Assembly: GCA_900540855.1 (NCBI GenBank)
Contig: UQHK01000010.1
Location: forward strand, 1 to 64,000
Reading direction: 5' to 3'
Source: an uncultured Collinsella sp.
Lineage (GTDB): Bacteria > Actinomycetota > Coriobacteriia > Coriobacteriales > Coriobacteriaceae
Length of the DNA: 64,000 nucleotides
In this document: piece after piece, positions 43,975-53,238 of the stretch
Numbering within the stretch: the first letter of the stretch is position 1
Layout of the letters: each line of letters opens with the position of its first letter
Made by a program: the position numbers and the translations under genes
Notes under the pieces: model-generated
Seen by the model: the letters and a program-made list of their open reading frames with translations, nothing else
What the model was told of the DNA's origin: nothing
Databases searched by the model: none

Positions 43975-45381
43975 CTATTCCATTTGCGATTTCGCTGCAG
44001 CGGCAAGCTGAGCCACGTAGTCCTTAAACACGCGGCCGCGCTCCTCATAGCCCGAGAACTCATCGAACGAAGAGCAGGCAGGAGAAAGTAAGATTACGTC
44101 GCCACGGCTCGACAGCGAACGGGCAACGTCCACGGCATCGCGTAGGTCATCCGCTTGCGCGATATCCACATCGCCATCGACATCGGCCTCGTCCATAGCG
44201 GCGGTAAAGCGCTCGCGCGCATCGCCAAAGCAGACGACCGAGCGCACGTTATCCATAACGACGCGCGCGAAGTCCGTGAGCGGCGTGCCCTTATCGTGGC
44301 CGCCGAGCAGCAAGATCACGTTGTCATCGGGAAATGCCGTCAGTGCCTTCTCGACCGCGTCGGTGTTGGTCGCCTTGGAATCGTTGACGTAGCGCACGCC
44401 GTCAATCTCGCCGCACGGCTCCACGCGGTGCTCGAGCGGCTGGAACGAGGCCAGACCGCGGCAAATGCCCTCGGGATTGGCACCGACGGCCAGGACAGCC
44501 GTGGCAGCGCACAGGGCATTGATAACATTATGATGGCCCGAGATCTTGAGCTCGGATGTAGCGATGAGCGGGGTCTCGACGCCCTTCAGGCGCACGATCA
44601 TCTTGCCATCGCGCACAAAGGCGACATCCTCACCCTCTGGCTCGTCAAAGGCAACCTTGCAGATGCGACGACCCGGCGTGTAGATGTACTCATCGAACTC
44701 GTGAATGCCGGCGTCTTCGACGTCGACGACCACCAGATCGTCATCGACCATATTGTCAAACAGTTTGATCTTGGCAAGCGCATAGTTCTTATGGCTCTTA
44801 TGCCAGCCCAAGTGGTCGGGAGTGATGTTGAGCAGCACCGCCACGCGAGGGTGGAGCTCGGTGGTCGTAGCAATCTGATAGCTCGAGAGCTCAGCCACAA
44901 ACCACTCGTTGTGGGCTCGGCCGTCAATCTCGTTGATAGGCGGCTCACCGATGTTGCCGACAGCTACACTGGCCTCACCGGAAGCCTTGAGCAGATAATC
45001 GGTCAGCGACGTGGTGGTCGTCTTGCCGTTGGTGCCCGTGATGGCAATCCAGTTATCGGGCGACAGGCGATAGGCAAACTCGGGCTCACCCATAATCTGG
45101 GCGGCATGCTCGCGCCCGGCCTTAAAGAAGCCCGAGAACTCCGAGATGCCCGGGCACGTCACGCATACGTCATAGGCGCCCTCGACCTGTTCGGTCCCAT
45201 AGACAAACGACGCACCAGCAGCCTCGAGCGCACGCGTGGCGTCATTGGGCTCAGAGGTGCCGCCGCCATACACGGTAACGGCGCTTACGCGCTCTGGATG
45301 TGCCAGCGCCCAGCGGGCGACATCGAGACCGGATTTGCCCTGACCCAAAACGAGCAGGCTAAAGACATCAGCAAGAGGCAT
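43975..45381 (-). CDS. murD: UDP-N-acetylmuramoylalanine--D-glutamate ligase
   Basis: Adds D-Glu to the stem peptide. 468 aa; N-terminal LVLGQGKSGLDVARW, P-loop ITGTNGKTTTTSL (about 113-125), ELSSYQI, NITPDHLGWHKSHKNYALAK with the metal-ligand His, and YVNDSKATNTDAVEKAL. It follows mraY by 9 nt and ftsW comes next, so this is a tight operon. Confidence 0.96.
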   Translation of the reverse strand: MPLADVFSLLVLGQGKSGLDVARWALAHPERVSAVTVYGGGTSEPNDATRALEAAGASFVYGTEQVEGAYDVCVTCPGISEFSGFFKAGREHAAQIMGEPEFAYRLSPDNWIAITGTNGKTTTTSLTDYLLKASGEASVAVGNIGEPPINEIDGRAHNEWFVAELSSYQIATTTELHPRVAVLLNITPDHLGWHKSHKNYALAKIKLFDNMVDDDLVVVDVEDAGIHEFDEYIYTPGRRICKVAFDEPEGEDVAFVRDGKMIVRLKGVETPLIATSELKISGHHNVINALCAATAVLAVGANPEGICRGLASFQPLEHRVEPCGEIDGVRYVNDSKATNTDAVEKALTAFPDDNVILLLGGHDKGTPLTDFARVVMDNVRSVVCFGDARERFTAAMDEADVDGDVDIAQADDLRDAVDVARSLSSRGDVILLSPACSSFDEFSGYEERGRVFKDYVAQLAAAAKSQME

Positions 45382-45390
45382 GAAAGACCA

Positions 45391-46410
45391 CTATCCCAAC
45401 TGGAAGAACAGGGCAAGGCCAACGGCACCAAATGCCGCAGCGATAATCCAAAAACGGATGACGACCTTGGTCTCGGCCCAACCCTTCTTTTCGAAATGAT
45501 GATGGATGGGCGCCATAAGGAAGACGCGCTTGTGCGTAAAGTGGAAGTAGACAACCTGAATCATGACCGACAGGGTCTCAACGATAAACAGGCCACCGAT
45601 GATGAGGGAGACGACCTCGGTGTTAGTCATGATGGACGTACAGGCAAACGCGGCGCCCAGAGCAAGCGAGCCGGTATCACCCATAAAGATGCTCGCCGGA
45701 TAGCAGTTGAACCACAGAAAGCCCAGGCAGGCACCGGCACACGCGGTGCAGAAGATGGACAGGTTCACGTCTCCGTGCAAAAACGCCATGGCAGCCATGG
45801 CGAGCATGGCGATCATGGAGGTGCCGCCAGCAAGACCGTCAAGGCCATCGGTCAAGTTCACGGCATTAGAAAGACCGGCAATCATCAGCCAGCAAAAGAC
45901 AATATAGAGCCACGGGAACGAATAGCCGCAGATGGTAGTCGAAAGCACGCCAAGGTCAATCGTCAACCCACCGGGAAAACGAATCTCGGGGGCGACGCCG
46001 CACCAGTTGACGGCAAGCACCGTAAAGGTGACACAGATAATGGTTAGGCCGATCATCTTGGCATGAGGCGTCAGACCGAGCGAGCGCCCATGCGTAACGG
46101 AGGTCAGGTCGTCGATCAGGCCCAGCACACCGGTCGCCAGCGTGGCGAGCAGCACGAGCACGAGCTCGGTGGTGAGCTTTCCCATCAGCAGGCAGGTCAG
46201 CGAGATCGCGACGAGGATGACAACACCACCCATGGTGGGCGTTCCCTGCTTAACCAAATGACGCTTGGGGCCGTCGGCACGAACCTGCTGGCCGATACCC
46301 TCGACCTTGAGCAGCTTAATCCACCACGGCATGAGCAGCAGCGCAATGGCTGCGGCGATGCCAAGCCCCAAAAAAGCCTGATACGTTGGATACGAGGGAT
46401 TGCCGAACAT
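45391..46410 (-). CDS. mraY: Phospho-MurNAc-pentapeptide transferase MraY
   Basis: Integral membrane enzyme with about ten helices that makes lipid I on undecaprenyl phosphate. 339 aa. GTPTMGGVVIL, the catalytic GLIDDL and NLTDGLDGLAGG (magnesium-binding Asp residues), FMGDTGSLALG, and the C-terminal cytosolic APIHHHFEKKGW signature are all present. It is 3 nt from murF and 9 nt from murD. Confidence 0.97.
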   Translation of the reverse strand: MFGNPSYPTYQAFLGLGIAAAIALLLMPWWIKLLKVEGIGQQVRADGPKRHLVKQGTPTMGGVVILVAISLTCLLMGKLTTELVLVLLATLATGVLGLIDDLTSVTHGRSLGLTPHAKMIGLTIICVTFTVLAVNWCGVAPEIRFPGGLTIDLGVLSTTICGYSFPWLYIVFCWLMIAGLSNAVNLTDGLDGLAGGTSMIAMLAMAAMAFLHGDVNLSIFCTACAGACLGFLWFNCYPASIFMGDTGSLALGAAFACTSIMTNTEVVSLIIGGLFIVETLSVMIQVVYFHFTHKRVFLMAPIHHHFEKKGWAETKVVIRFWIIAAAFGAVGLALFFQLG

Positions 46411-46413
46411 GGG

Positions 46414-47838
46414 CTAGCACACACCTTCCACAAAGCGGTCGAGCTCAACAAAGCGGGAACCCTTGACCAGTACAACATCATGTTTTTCAAGCGCACCGCC
46501 CATGCGGTCGAGCACCTGCTGATAATCGGAGAACACCTGGATGCGGTCCTCGTCCATGCCCATCATGCGCGCGGCATCGGCCATAAGCTGGGCCAGCTCA
46601 CCACCCACGCACGCCAGCATGTCGAGCTTCTTGGCGGCGGCATAGGCGCCCACGAGCTCATGCATGCGAGGAGCCTCATCGCCCATCTCGCCCATCTCGC
46701 CCAGGATCGCCATGCGAGACCCCGTGCATGAAAGCGAGCACAGCAGATCGAGGCCGGCTGCCATCGATTCGGCGCTGGCGTTATAGGAATCGTCGATGAT
46801 GCGTGCACCGCTCTTGGCGCGCTTGATCTCCTGGCGGTGCCCGGTGATCGTAAGACCCCTAAAGGCAGCATCGATCTGCTCGGGCGTCACGCCCAGGCGA
46901 TAGGCAACCGCGGCGGCCTTAACGGCATTAGGAACGGACTGCACGCCGGGGATGGCAAGCATGGTATCGATTGTCTCGCCCTGACCAAAATCGAGCGTAA
47001 AGACCGGACGGCCCTCGTCATCAACGCGAACGTCGCGGGCGCGGACCTCATCATCGTCAGAGACACCGGCCAGCATCACGTCGATACCAGCAGGCCGGGC
47101 GAACGTATCGCGAATGAACGGCGTAAAATCGTCCTCGCCGCCCAAAACCAGCAGCGGCAAATAGTCGCCGGCGGCGCACATGCCCTGGACAATCTCGGCC
47201 TTAGCGCGGGCGATGTTCTCGCGGCTGCCCAAAATGCCGATATGAGAGGTGCCGATCTTGCTCACGATGGCAAGGTTGGGATTGGCGGACTGGGACAGGC
47301 GCTCGATCTCGTGGAAATGGTTCATGCCCATCTCGAGCACCAGGACCTCGGTATCGGCCGGAGCGGAAAGCACCGTGAGCGGCATGCCGATCAGGTTATT
47401 GAAATTGCCCTTGGTGGCCCAGACACGATAGCGCTTGGCGAGCACAGCGGCGAGAACGTCCTTGGTCGTCGTCTTGCCGATGGAACCGGTAATGCCAACG
47501 ACCAGGCAGCCAAGCTCCAGGCGATACGCGTGCGCCAAACGCAGCAGAAACTCCTCGGGATCATCGGTCAGCAAGATGGCACAGCCCTTGTCCTGCGCCA
47601 GCGAGACCAGCTCGGCCTCGGGCTCACGCGTCATCACGACGGCGCCGGCACCCGACTGGACGGCACGGGAAGCAAAATCATTGCCGTCGACGTTTTCACC
47701 GGGAAAGGCGACGAAAATCGTCCCTTCCTCGACCTGGCGCGAGTCGATAACGCACCCGCGGCATACCCGATCGACTTCTCCCGTCACGGTTCGGGCCCCT
47801 GTTGCGGCCGCGAGGTTGTTGACGGCGATCTCTATCAT
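46414..47838 (-). CDS. murF: UDP-MurNAc-tripeptide--D-Ala-D-Ala ligase MurF
   Basis: Adds D-Ala-D-Ala to the stem peptide. 474 aa with an N-terminal substrate domain carrying VIDSRQVEEGTIFVAFPGENVDG (written here in part), P-loop ITGSIGKTTTKDV (about 120-132), EMGMNHFHEIERL, and DDSYNASAESMAAGLD. MurE is not encoded next to it, although in most bacteria murE lies between ftsI and murF. A 128-bp gap to ftsI may hold an internal promoter. Confidence 0.95.
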   Translation of the reverse strand: MIEIAVNNLAAATGARTVTGEVDRVCRGCVIDSRQVEEGTIFVAFPGENVDGNDFASRAVQSGAGAVVMTREPEAELVSLAQDKGCAILLTDDPEEFLLRLAHAYRLELGCLVVGITGSIGKTTTKDVLAAVLAKRYRVWATKGNFNNLIGMPLTVLSAPADTEVLVLEMGMNHFHEIERLSQSANPNLAIVSKIGTSHIGILGSRENIARAKAEIVQGMCAAGDYLPLLVLGGEDDFTPFIRDTFARPAGIDVMLAGVSDDDEVRARDVRVDDEGRPVFTLDFGQGETIDTMLAIPGVQSVPNAVKAAAVAYRLGVTPEQIDAAFRGLTITGHRQEIKRAKSGARIIDDSYNASAESMAAGLDLLCSLSCTGSRMAILGEMGEMGDEAPRMHELVGAYAAAKKLDMLACVGGELAQLMADAARMMGMDEDRIQVFSDYQQVLDRMGGALEKHDVVLVKGSRFVELDRFVEGVC

Positions 47839-47966
47839 TGCAGCTCCCCTGTAAACCTAAATAATGCTATCGGCGTATTGTATCCCAGCGCCGCGCATGC
47901 GTGGTGCAGGGCATGTGAACACCCCTCATATGGGACAACAAACCACGCCCCAAAGATTGTAACCCC

Positions 47967-49832
47967 CTACTTCGTGTGTGGGATACCCAGCACGTCGAGC
48001 GCGTTGGCCATAATGGACTGGAACGGCACCGCAGCGGCATCTGAGCCGCTCGGCGTTCCGTCGAGCGTGATATAGCACAGTACCTTGGGCGATTGTGCCG
48101 GTGCAAAGCCCATAAAGGACGACATGTAGTTCTCCTTGAGGTAGCCGCCGTTCTCGTCGGCACGTTCGGCCGTACCGGTCTTACCCGCCACGTCATAGCC
48201 GTCAACCGCGCCGCCAACGCCCGTTCCCTCCGACACGACCGTCTGCATGCACGATGTCACCTGGGATGCGGCGTCCTCCGAAATCGCGCGCTCGCCTTCG
48301 CCCCAGTCCCTCTCGTCGCCTTTGCTGGACTTATAGAAGTGCGGGGTCATCATCACGCCGCCGTTGGCGATGCCGCCCACGGCACGTGCGATCTCAATCG
48401 GCGAGACAGACAGCGCCTGTCCAAAGCTCATCGAGCCCAGCGTGGCGCCGTCATACTGGTCACGCTCCTTGACGATGCCCAGGCTCTCGCCCGGAAAATC
48501 GACACCAGAGCTGTGACCGATGCCCCACTTGTCCACATAGGCGGCAAAGTCGTCGGCACCGATCTTGCGCCCCACCAGGACAAATCCCACGTTGGACGAA
48601 CGGCGCATCATCTCGCGCACATCCATGGTCATGGCGTAGTCGCGCTTGTCGGCATCGGTGACGGTATCGTCGCCCACCTTGATGCTCGCCGGCACCTCAA
48701 ACGACGTACTCGACCGCACGACACCCAAGTCGAAGCCGGCGCCCGCCACGAGCGTCTTAAAGACCGAGCCGGGCTCGTAGGCGTCGGTGACCAGGCGCAG
48801 GTTCATATCCTCGGTCTTGGCGTTTTCCAAATTGGTCTGGTCGTAGGTCGGATACGAGCAGGCTGCCAAGATCTCGCCTGTCGTAGGATCGGTGACCAGC
48901 GCCGAGCCGTTCTTGGCCTTTGTCTTCTCGACAGCCTCTGCCAGGGCATCCTCGGCCGCACGCTGGATATTGACGTCGAGCGTCGTCACGAGATCAACGC
49001 CGTCGACCGCAGCCACCTTTTTATAGGCACCGCCCGCGATATAGCTGCCGTCCCTCGCGCGCTCGCGTACGAGAGAACCGTTCGTGCCGGTCAGAAGCTT
49101 GTTGTATTGCTTTTCGAGACCCGTCAAGCCGTCGTTGTCTACATTCACTACACCCAGCACCTGCGATGCCAGATTGCCGTATGGATATACGCGCTTCATG
49201 GCCTGCTCAAAAAGCACGCCGGGCAGGTTCTTCTTCTCCAGCGCCGCAGCGTCGTCTTCGTCCACCTGGCGCTTGATATACACCCAGGTTCCATCGGACT
49301 CAACGAGCTTGCGGCAGGTCTTTTTATCGATTCCAGTTGCCTTGACCAGCGCCGACACCGTCTTGTCAACATCCTCGACAAGCTGGGGGTTCACGGCGAT
49401 GTTGCGACATTCGACCGACGACGCCAGCACGTTACCGTTGCGGTCGTAGATGGTGCCACGTTTGGCATAGAGGGTCTGCGCAAGCAGGCGGCGCGCATCG
49501 GCACGCTCGCGCAGTTTATCGGCTTCGACAATTTGATAGCCGGCAAGGCGAAAGACGCCCAAGCCCAAGCCAAGCCCAATGAGGCCCATGACGGCTTTGC
49601 GGCGAGGCAGAGGCGTGCCTGTGAGCCATTCGGTCGACGAACTCTTGCGCGACCTGGTGTTATGCACTTGAGGGCCGCCCGAGCCGCGAAGTCGCGACGC
49701 CGGGTCGTTGCCACGGGACTGCCCGGCGTTGTAAGATTGCCGACCCGTTCCTTGATAACCAGAACGTCCCCGCGACGAGGGACGTCCAGAACCGCGGCCC
49801 CCATCGGAACCGCGGCGATAGTCATTTGTCAT
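47967..49832 (-). CDS. ftsI: Penicillin-binding protein 2 / FtsI-type transpeptidase
   Basis: Class B PBP that cross-links septal peptidoglycan with FtsW. 621 aa: a disordered Arg/Gly/Ser-rich cytoplasmic tail (about 1-75), one membrane helix near 80-100, a dimerisation domain, then the transpeptidase. The active-site motifs are AYEPGSVFKTLVAGAG (SxxK, Ser near residue 357), SSN in MRRSSNVGF and KTGTAE near the end. No PASTA repeats follow. It overlaps nothing but is only 17 nt from the ftsL-like gene. Confidence 0.95.
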   Translation of the reverse strand: MTNDYRRGSDGGRGSGRPSSRGRSGYQGTGRQSYNAGQSRGNDPASRLRGSGGPQVHNTRSRKSSSTEWLTGTPLPRRKAVMGLIGLGLGLGVFRLAGYQIVEADKLRERADARRLLAQTLYAKRGTIYDRNGNVLASSVECRNIAVNPQLVEDVDKTVSALVKATGIDKKTCRKLVESDGTWVYIKRQVDEDDAAALEKKNLPGVLFEQAMKRVYPYGNLASQVLGVVNVDNDGLTGLEKQYNKLLTGTNGSLVRERARDGSYIAGGAYKKVAAVDGVDLVTTLDVNIQRAAEDALAEAVEKTKAKNGSALVTDPTTGEILAACSYPTYDQTNLENAKTEDMNLRLVTDAYEPGSVFKTLVAGAGFDLGVVRSSTSFEVPASIKVGDDTVTDADKRDYAMTMDVREMMRRSSNVGFVLVGRKIGADDFAAYVDKWGIGHSSGVDFPGESLGIVKERDQYDGATLGSMSFGQALSVSPIEIARAVGGIANGGVMMTPHFYKSSKGDERDWGEGERAISEDAASQVTSCMQTVVSEGTGVGGAVDGYDVAGKTGTAERADENGGYLKENYMSSFMGFAPAQSPKVLCYITLDGTPSGSDAAAVPFQSIMANALDVLGIPHTK

Positions 49833-49849
49833 ACTCAGCTACCGTCTTG

Positions 49850-50320
49850 CTACTGAGCGGTCGCGGTCGCGTTGGCGCCCGCGGCTGCATCCTGCGAAAA
49901 GTCAAGTGTAACGCTCTCGCTGGGCTCCACCATGCCATAAGCGCTCGCAAGGTCGCGAATGCGTGTGTCGGCACCATAGACCGAATGCATGACCTCCAGG
50001 TCGGAGCTCTCATCGGTCGCCTTCTCGAGCGTGTTGGTAAGCGCGGCGGTGCTGTTGAGCACCTGAGCCGTAACGCCGGCGAGCGCCACACGGGCGACGC
50101 CGATCGTCATGAAGATGGCCGCAATGATGCAAAACGTTTTAAGAACGCTCATGAAAACCGGGCTTACCGCCTGGTTTGCCTGACGGCCCGCGCCCGTGTA
50201 GACATCAAAGCGCGGCGTGCGCTGCTCGCGGGGAGCAGCGGGAGCCTGCGGTGCCTCACGATAGGCGGGCATGGCGTTCATATCATAGGCGAGTGCTGCG
50301 TTTGAGGTGTTGTAGCCCAT
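49850..50320 (-). CDS. FtsL-like bitopic division protein
   Basis: 156 aa: a Pro/Ala-rich cytoplasmic part, one membrane helix at about residues 57-78 (MSVLKTFCIIAAIFMTIGVA), a short coiled-coil-like stretch with LNSTAALTNTLEKATDES, then RIRDLASAYGMVEPSESV. The last part is the usual FtsL pattern of helix followed by an Ala-rich tail. Sequence similarity to known FtsL is low, as is normal, so the call rests mainly on topology and on the position between rsmH and ftsI. Confidence 0.75.
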   Translation of the reverse strand: MGYNTSNAALAYDMNAMPAYREAPQAPAAPREQRTPRFDVYTGAGRQANQAVSPVFMSVLKTFCIIAAIFMTIGVARVALAGVTAQVLNSTAALTNTLEKATDESSDLEVMHSVYGADTRIRDLASAYGMVEPSESVTLDFSQDAAAGANATATAQ

Positions 50321-50410
50321 GATATGCCGCCTCCCATCCCGAGTACGTTGGTAGTGTGTTTAAGCTCCGTTTGTGGTACGAGCGGGAGGTCCAATATCGC
50401 GCGGTCGCGT

Positions 50411-51376
50411 CTACAGACGCTGCGCCACGCGGATCTTGGCTGATCTCGCCCGAGGGTTGCGCGCAACCTCATCGGGTTGGGCAACCAGGGGTTTGCGGGT
50501 GATGACCTTGAGTATCGGCACGTTGCCGCACACGCACACCGGAATCTCCGGCGGACACGTGCACCCCTGGCTCATCTCCTTAAAGTGGTTCTTTACGATA
50601 CGGTCCTCGAGCGAGTGATACGAGATGACGCAGATGCGTCCGCCCGGGTTGAGCCACCTTGTGGCAGCGTCAAGCCCTCGCTCGAGCACATCGAGTTCGT
50701 GATTGACCTCGATGCGAATGGCCTGGAAACTTTTCTTGGCTGGGTGTCCGCCATGCCGACGGGCGGCAGCGGGGATACCAGCCTTGATGATCTCGACAAA
50801 CTGACCGGTGGTTTCGATCGGTTCATGCTCGCGGCGGCGCACGATCTCACGTGCGATCTGCGAGGCGAACTTCTCTTCGCCGTAGACGCGTAGAATCCGG
50901 GCGAGGTCGTGTTCGTTATAGGTGTTGATGACCTCAGCTGCGTTTAAGGTGTTGTTACCCGGATCCATCCGCATGTCCAATGGGGCGTCCTCGTTGTACG
51001 AAAAGCCCCTGCCAGGGATATCGAGTTGCGGCGACGAAACGCCCAAGTCGAACAGGAAGCCATCGACCCCGGGCACCTCGGCCGAGCAAAGCAGCTCGTC
51101 CAAGTCGCCGAAGTTGCCCTTCAGCAGCTGGTGCGGTACGCCGGGAACCTCGCGGTCCAGACGGGCGCCAGCGGCCTCGAGGGCCATGTCGTCCTGATCG
51201 ACGCCGAGCAAAAGGCCGGTCTCTCCCACCTGCGCGGCCATCTTTACCGAATGGCCGGCACCGCCAAGGGTGCAGTCGCAGACGACGGAGCCGCTCTTTA
51301 GCTGCAGCGACTCAAGCACTTCGCCGAGCATGACAGGTTCATGCCGATATTCTTGTGTCAAGATCCCACGCTCCAT
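50411..51376 (-). CDS. rsmH: 16S rRNA (cytosine(1402)-N(4))-methyltransferase
   Basis: SAM-dependent methyltransferase (MraW) that modifies C1402 in the ribosomal P site. 321 aa; the start HEPVMLGEVLE, SAM-binding DCTLGGAGHS, FDLGVSSPQLD, GFSYNEDAPLDMRMD and the C-terminal SYHSLEDRIVKNHF are diagnostic. It lies 20 nt downstream of mraZ. Confidence 0.97.
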   Translation of the reverse strand: MERGILTQEYRHEPVMLGEVLESLQLKSGSVVCDCTLGGAGHSVKMAAQVGETGLLLGVDQDDMALEAAGARLDREVPGVPHQLLKGNFGDLDELLCSAEVPGVDGFLFDLGVSSPQLDIPGRGFSYNEDAPLDMRMDPGNNTLNAAEVINTYNEHDLARILRVYGEEKFASQIAREIVRRREHEPIETTGQFVEIIKAGIPAAARRHGGHPAKKSFQAIRIEVNHELDVLERGLDAATRWLNPGGRICVISYHSLEDRIVKNHFKEMSQGCTCPPEIPVCVCGNVPILKVITRKPLVAQPDEVARNPRARSAKIRVAQRL

Positions 51377-51396
51377 CCGTTACTCGTGCCTTGCCC

Positions 51397-51831
51397 TTAC
51401 GAGAAGAAGAGGTCCAGCAGGGCCTCGTCATCATCGTCCTCATCGGCCGTAGCGCGGTCCCAAACCTCAAGGTGGTCGTAGTTGCCCACAACCGTGACCT
51501 CGCGGTCGAGGTTCGCCTGCTTGCGGAGAGACTCAGAAAGACCGATACGACCCGCGCTGTCCACATCCATCGACGTGGTGCGCTTGTTGATCGCCCTCAT
51601 GAGCTTCTGGTCGTTGATGTCACGCGGGTTAAAACCCTCGTGGCCCTCACGACCCGCGAAGAGTCCTTCGACCCACTTATCGAAGGCCTCGGCAGAGAAC
51701 ACGTACAGAGCATCGACATCCAGGGCTTTAAACACGCGAACGTGCTCTCCAAGCTCCTCACGAAGGGGTGCAGGCAGGGACAGACGACCTTTTGCATCGA
51801 GATTGCGCTCGTATGCACCCGTCATTCCCAT
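51397..51831 (-). CDS. mraZ: Transcriptional regulator MraZ
   Basis: First gene of the dcw cluster, a ring-forming DNA-binding protein that represses its own promoter in E. coli. 144 aa with two SpoVT-AbrB-like halves. The DxxxR motif is visible in NLDAKGRLSLPAPLRE, and the second repeat in DVDSAGRIGLSESLR. Upstream, repeated TGGGG boxes adjoin a good promoter, which fits autoregulation. Confidence 0.94.
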   Translation of the reverse strand: MGMTGAYERNLDAKGRLSLPAPLREELGEHVRVFKALDVDALYVFSAEAFDKWVEGLFAGREGHEGFNPRDINDQKLMRAINKRTTSMDVDSAGRIGLSESLRKQANLDREVTVVGNYDHLEVWDRATADEDDDDEALLDLFFS

Positions 51832-51899
51832 GTGCGCCCTCCCCTCGGTTACTCAGATGGCACGTACGCGGGGAACCACCCCGCCTGTCGACGTCATCA

Positions 51900-51963
51900 A
51901 TAATATGGGGAACCGCCCCATTTTTCAACACCTTTCCCCACCCCTTCCCCCACCCCGCCCCAT
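51900..51963 (-). promoter_or_regulatory. mraZ promoter with MraZ-box repeats
   Basis: On the minus strand TTGAAA (51923-51928), a 17-nt spacer and TATTAT (51900-51905) form a good promoter. Directly upstream, TGGGG repeats end at 51937, 51949 and 51959, spaced 12 and 10 bp, close to the TGGG repeats known for MraZ. The spacer itself contains a 6-bp hairpin (GGGG-AACC-like centre), echoed by another at 51869-51886. Confidence 0.7.
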
Positions 51964-52196
51964 CACTCCACACCCAATATGCTGTAAAACACCCCCGAGC
52001 ATATGTTCGAAAACACAATATGTTGTGTTTGCAGCAAAGGCGCGATGCCACCTGTAGAACCACGCCCGCGAACCTCAACCTTCAAGTTGACCTTGAGGCG
52101 ATTTTTACGTCCCCTTACACGCCGTTCACATCGCCCCCAAACTCCCCCACCCACGGCGCACACGGCCCACCACCGCGTCGGTGTCTGGCGAAAAAT
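51964..52196. other. Intergenic region upstream of mraZ promoter
   Basis: No gene supported. It holds the short repeat CACAATATG / CCCAATATG and C-rich stretches. The reading frames across it are low-complexity and overlap hairpins. Confidence 0.4.
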
Positions 52197-52258
52197 GGGA
52201 CGGGCCCCAGATTGTCCATGCGCACAAAAGTGCGTCGCGACAATCTGGGGCCCGTCCC
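52197..52258. repeat. Perfect 20-bp inverted repeat between xerD and mraZ
   Basis: Arms 52197-52216 and 52239-52258 are exact reverse complements. The 22-nt loop holds a smaller GCGCAC/GTGCG hairpin. On the minus strand CATTTTTCG follows, so it could also be a very strong terminator reading toward mraZ, but no minus gene ends here: xerD ends at 52295 going left, which makes it its possible terminator. Confidence 0.7.
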
Positions 52259-52294
52259 CCTTAATATGTATAAATATGCAGATCAGCGAGGTTG

Positions 52295-53236
52295 CTAGCG
52301 ATGTGCCAGCGGATGCGCCGCCAGATAGACCTCGGTCAGTTGCGTGCGGTCGACATGCGTGTAGACCTGCGTGGTCGAAATATCGGCATGGCCCAAAATC
52401 TCCTGCAGCACACGCAGGTCGGCACCGCCCGCGAGCATGTGGGTGGCAAAGGAGTGGCGCAAGGTATGGGGATGGAGCCCCACCAGCCCCACCTGGCGCC
52501 CATACCGCTCGCATATCGCATGCACGGCCTGGCGCGACAGGCGACGTCCGTTCTTATTTAAAAAGACCGCCGAGGTCTCCGTCCCGTGAGCATGGGCGGC
52601 CAGGAGAGTGCGCCCGTCATCTATATAGTGTGTCAAGGCGCGAGCCGCGCTTCCCACCAACGGGGCCAGACGCTCCTTGGAGCCCTTACCGCGCACCAGG
52701 ACAAACCCGTCATCGATATGGATATCGCCCACATCGAGCCCAACCAGTTCACTCACGCGCAAGCCGCAACCGTAAAGCACTTCCAAGATGGCATGATCGC
52801 GCAGCCCCATCTCGCCCTCGGGAAAGTCTTGATCGAGCAGTGCCGAGACATCCTCCACCGAAAGGTATTCCGGCAGGCGATCTGCCTTTTTGGGCAGGCG
52901 CAACGCCGCCGTCGGGTTTTGGGCCACGGCCCCATCGCGCACCAAAAAGGCATGCAGGCCCTTCACGGCAGCAAGCGCGCGCTCCACCGAGGCGTCGGAA
53001 TAGCCTCCGTCGCGGCGATCGGCAACAAAGCCCTCCACGACCTGACGGCTCACATCTTCAAAAGACGCAATGTCAGCCCGCTCCAGATAGGCGCAGTACG
53101 TCGTCAGGTCACGACGGTATGCCGCAATCGTATTGCGCGCCAAACCCCGTTCGACCGCAAGGTAATCGAGATACTCCCCCGCCACCACAGTGAGCGACGA
53201 GGGAGCAGCTTCGGTATGTTCTTGGTTCGCCGACAC
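52295..53236 (-). CDS. xerD: Site-specific tyrosine recombinase XerD (GTG start)
   Basis: Resolves chromosome dimers at dif with XerC. 313 aa with an N-terminal SAM-like core-binding domain (about 15-100). The catalytic set is Arg in GCGLRVSELVGL, Lys in RGKGSKERLAPL, HTLRHSFATHML (His-x-x-Arg), GHADISTTQVYTHV with His and the nucleophile Tyr. Start GTG 53236 lies 3 nt after the pyrG stop, so translation is likely coupled. XerC activity or a phage-type role is less likely from its context among housekeeping genes. Confidence 0.92.
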   Translation of the reverse strand: MSANQEHTEAAPSSLTVVAGEYLDYLAVERGLARNTIAAYRRDLTTYCAYLERADIASFEDVSRQVVEGFVADRRDGGYSDASVERALAAVKGLHAFLVRDGAVAQNPTAALRLPKKADRLPEYLSVEDVSALLDQDFPEGEMGLRDHAILEVLYGCGLRVSELVGLDVGDIHIDDGFVLVRGKGSKERLAPLVGSAARALTHYIDDGRTLLAAHAHGTETSAVFLNKNGRRLSRQAVHAICERYGRQVGLVGLHPHTLRHSFATHMLAGGADLRVLQEILGHADISTTQVYTHVDRTQLTEVYLAAHPLAHR

Positions 53237-53238
53237 CC

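Noticed and set aside
44155..46047. 630-aa plus-strand ORF opposite murD and mraY
   Set aside because: Shadow of two strongly conserved genes, with low-complexity His/Arg/Gly composition.
48093..49856. 587-aa plus-strand ORF opposite ftsI
   Set aside because: Antisense to the penicillin-binding protein gene, and no family features.
52003..53193. 396-aa plus ORF opposite xerD and upstream
   Set aside because: Antisense, Pro/Arg/His-rich, and it runs through the perfect 20-bp palindrome.
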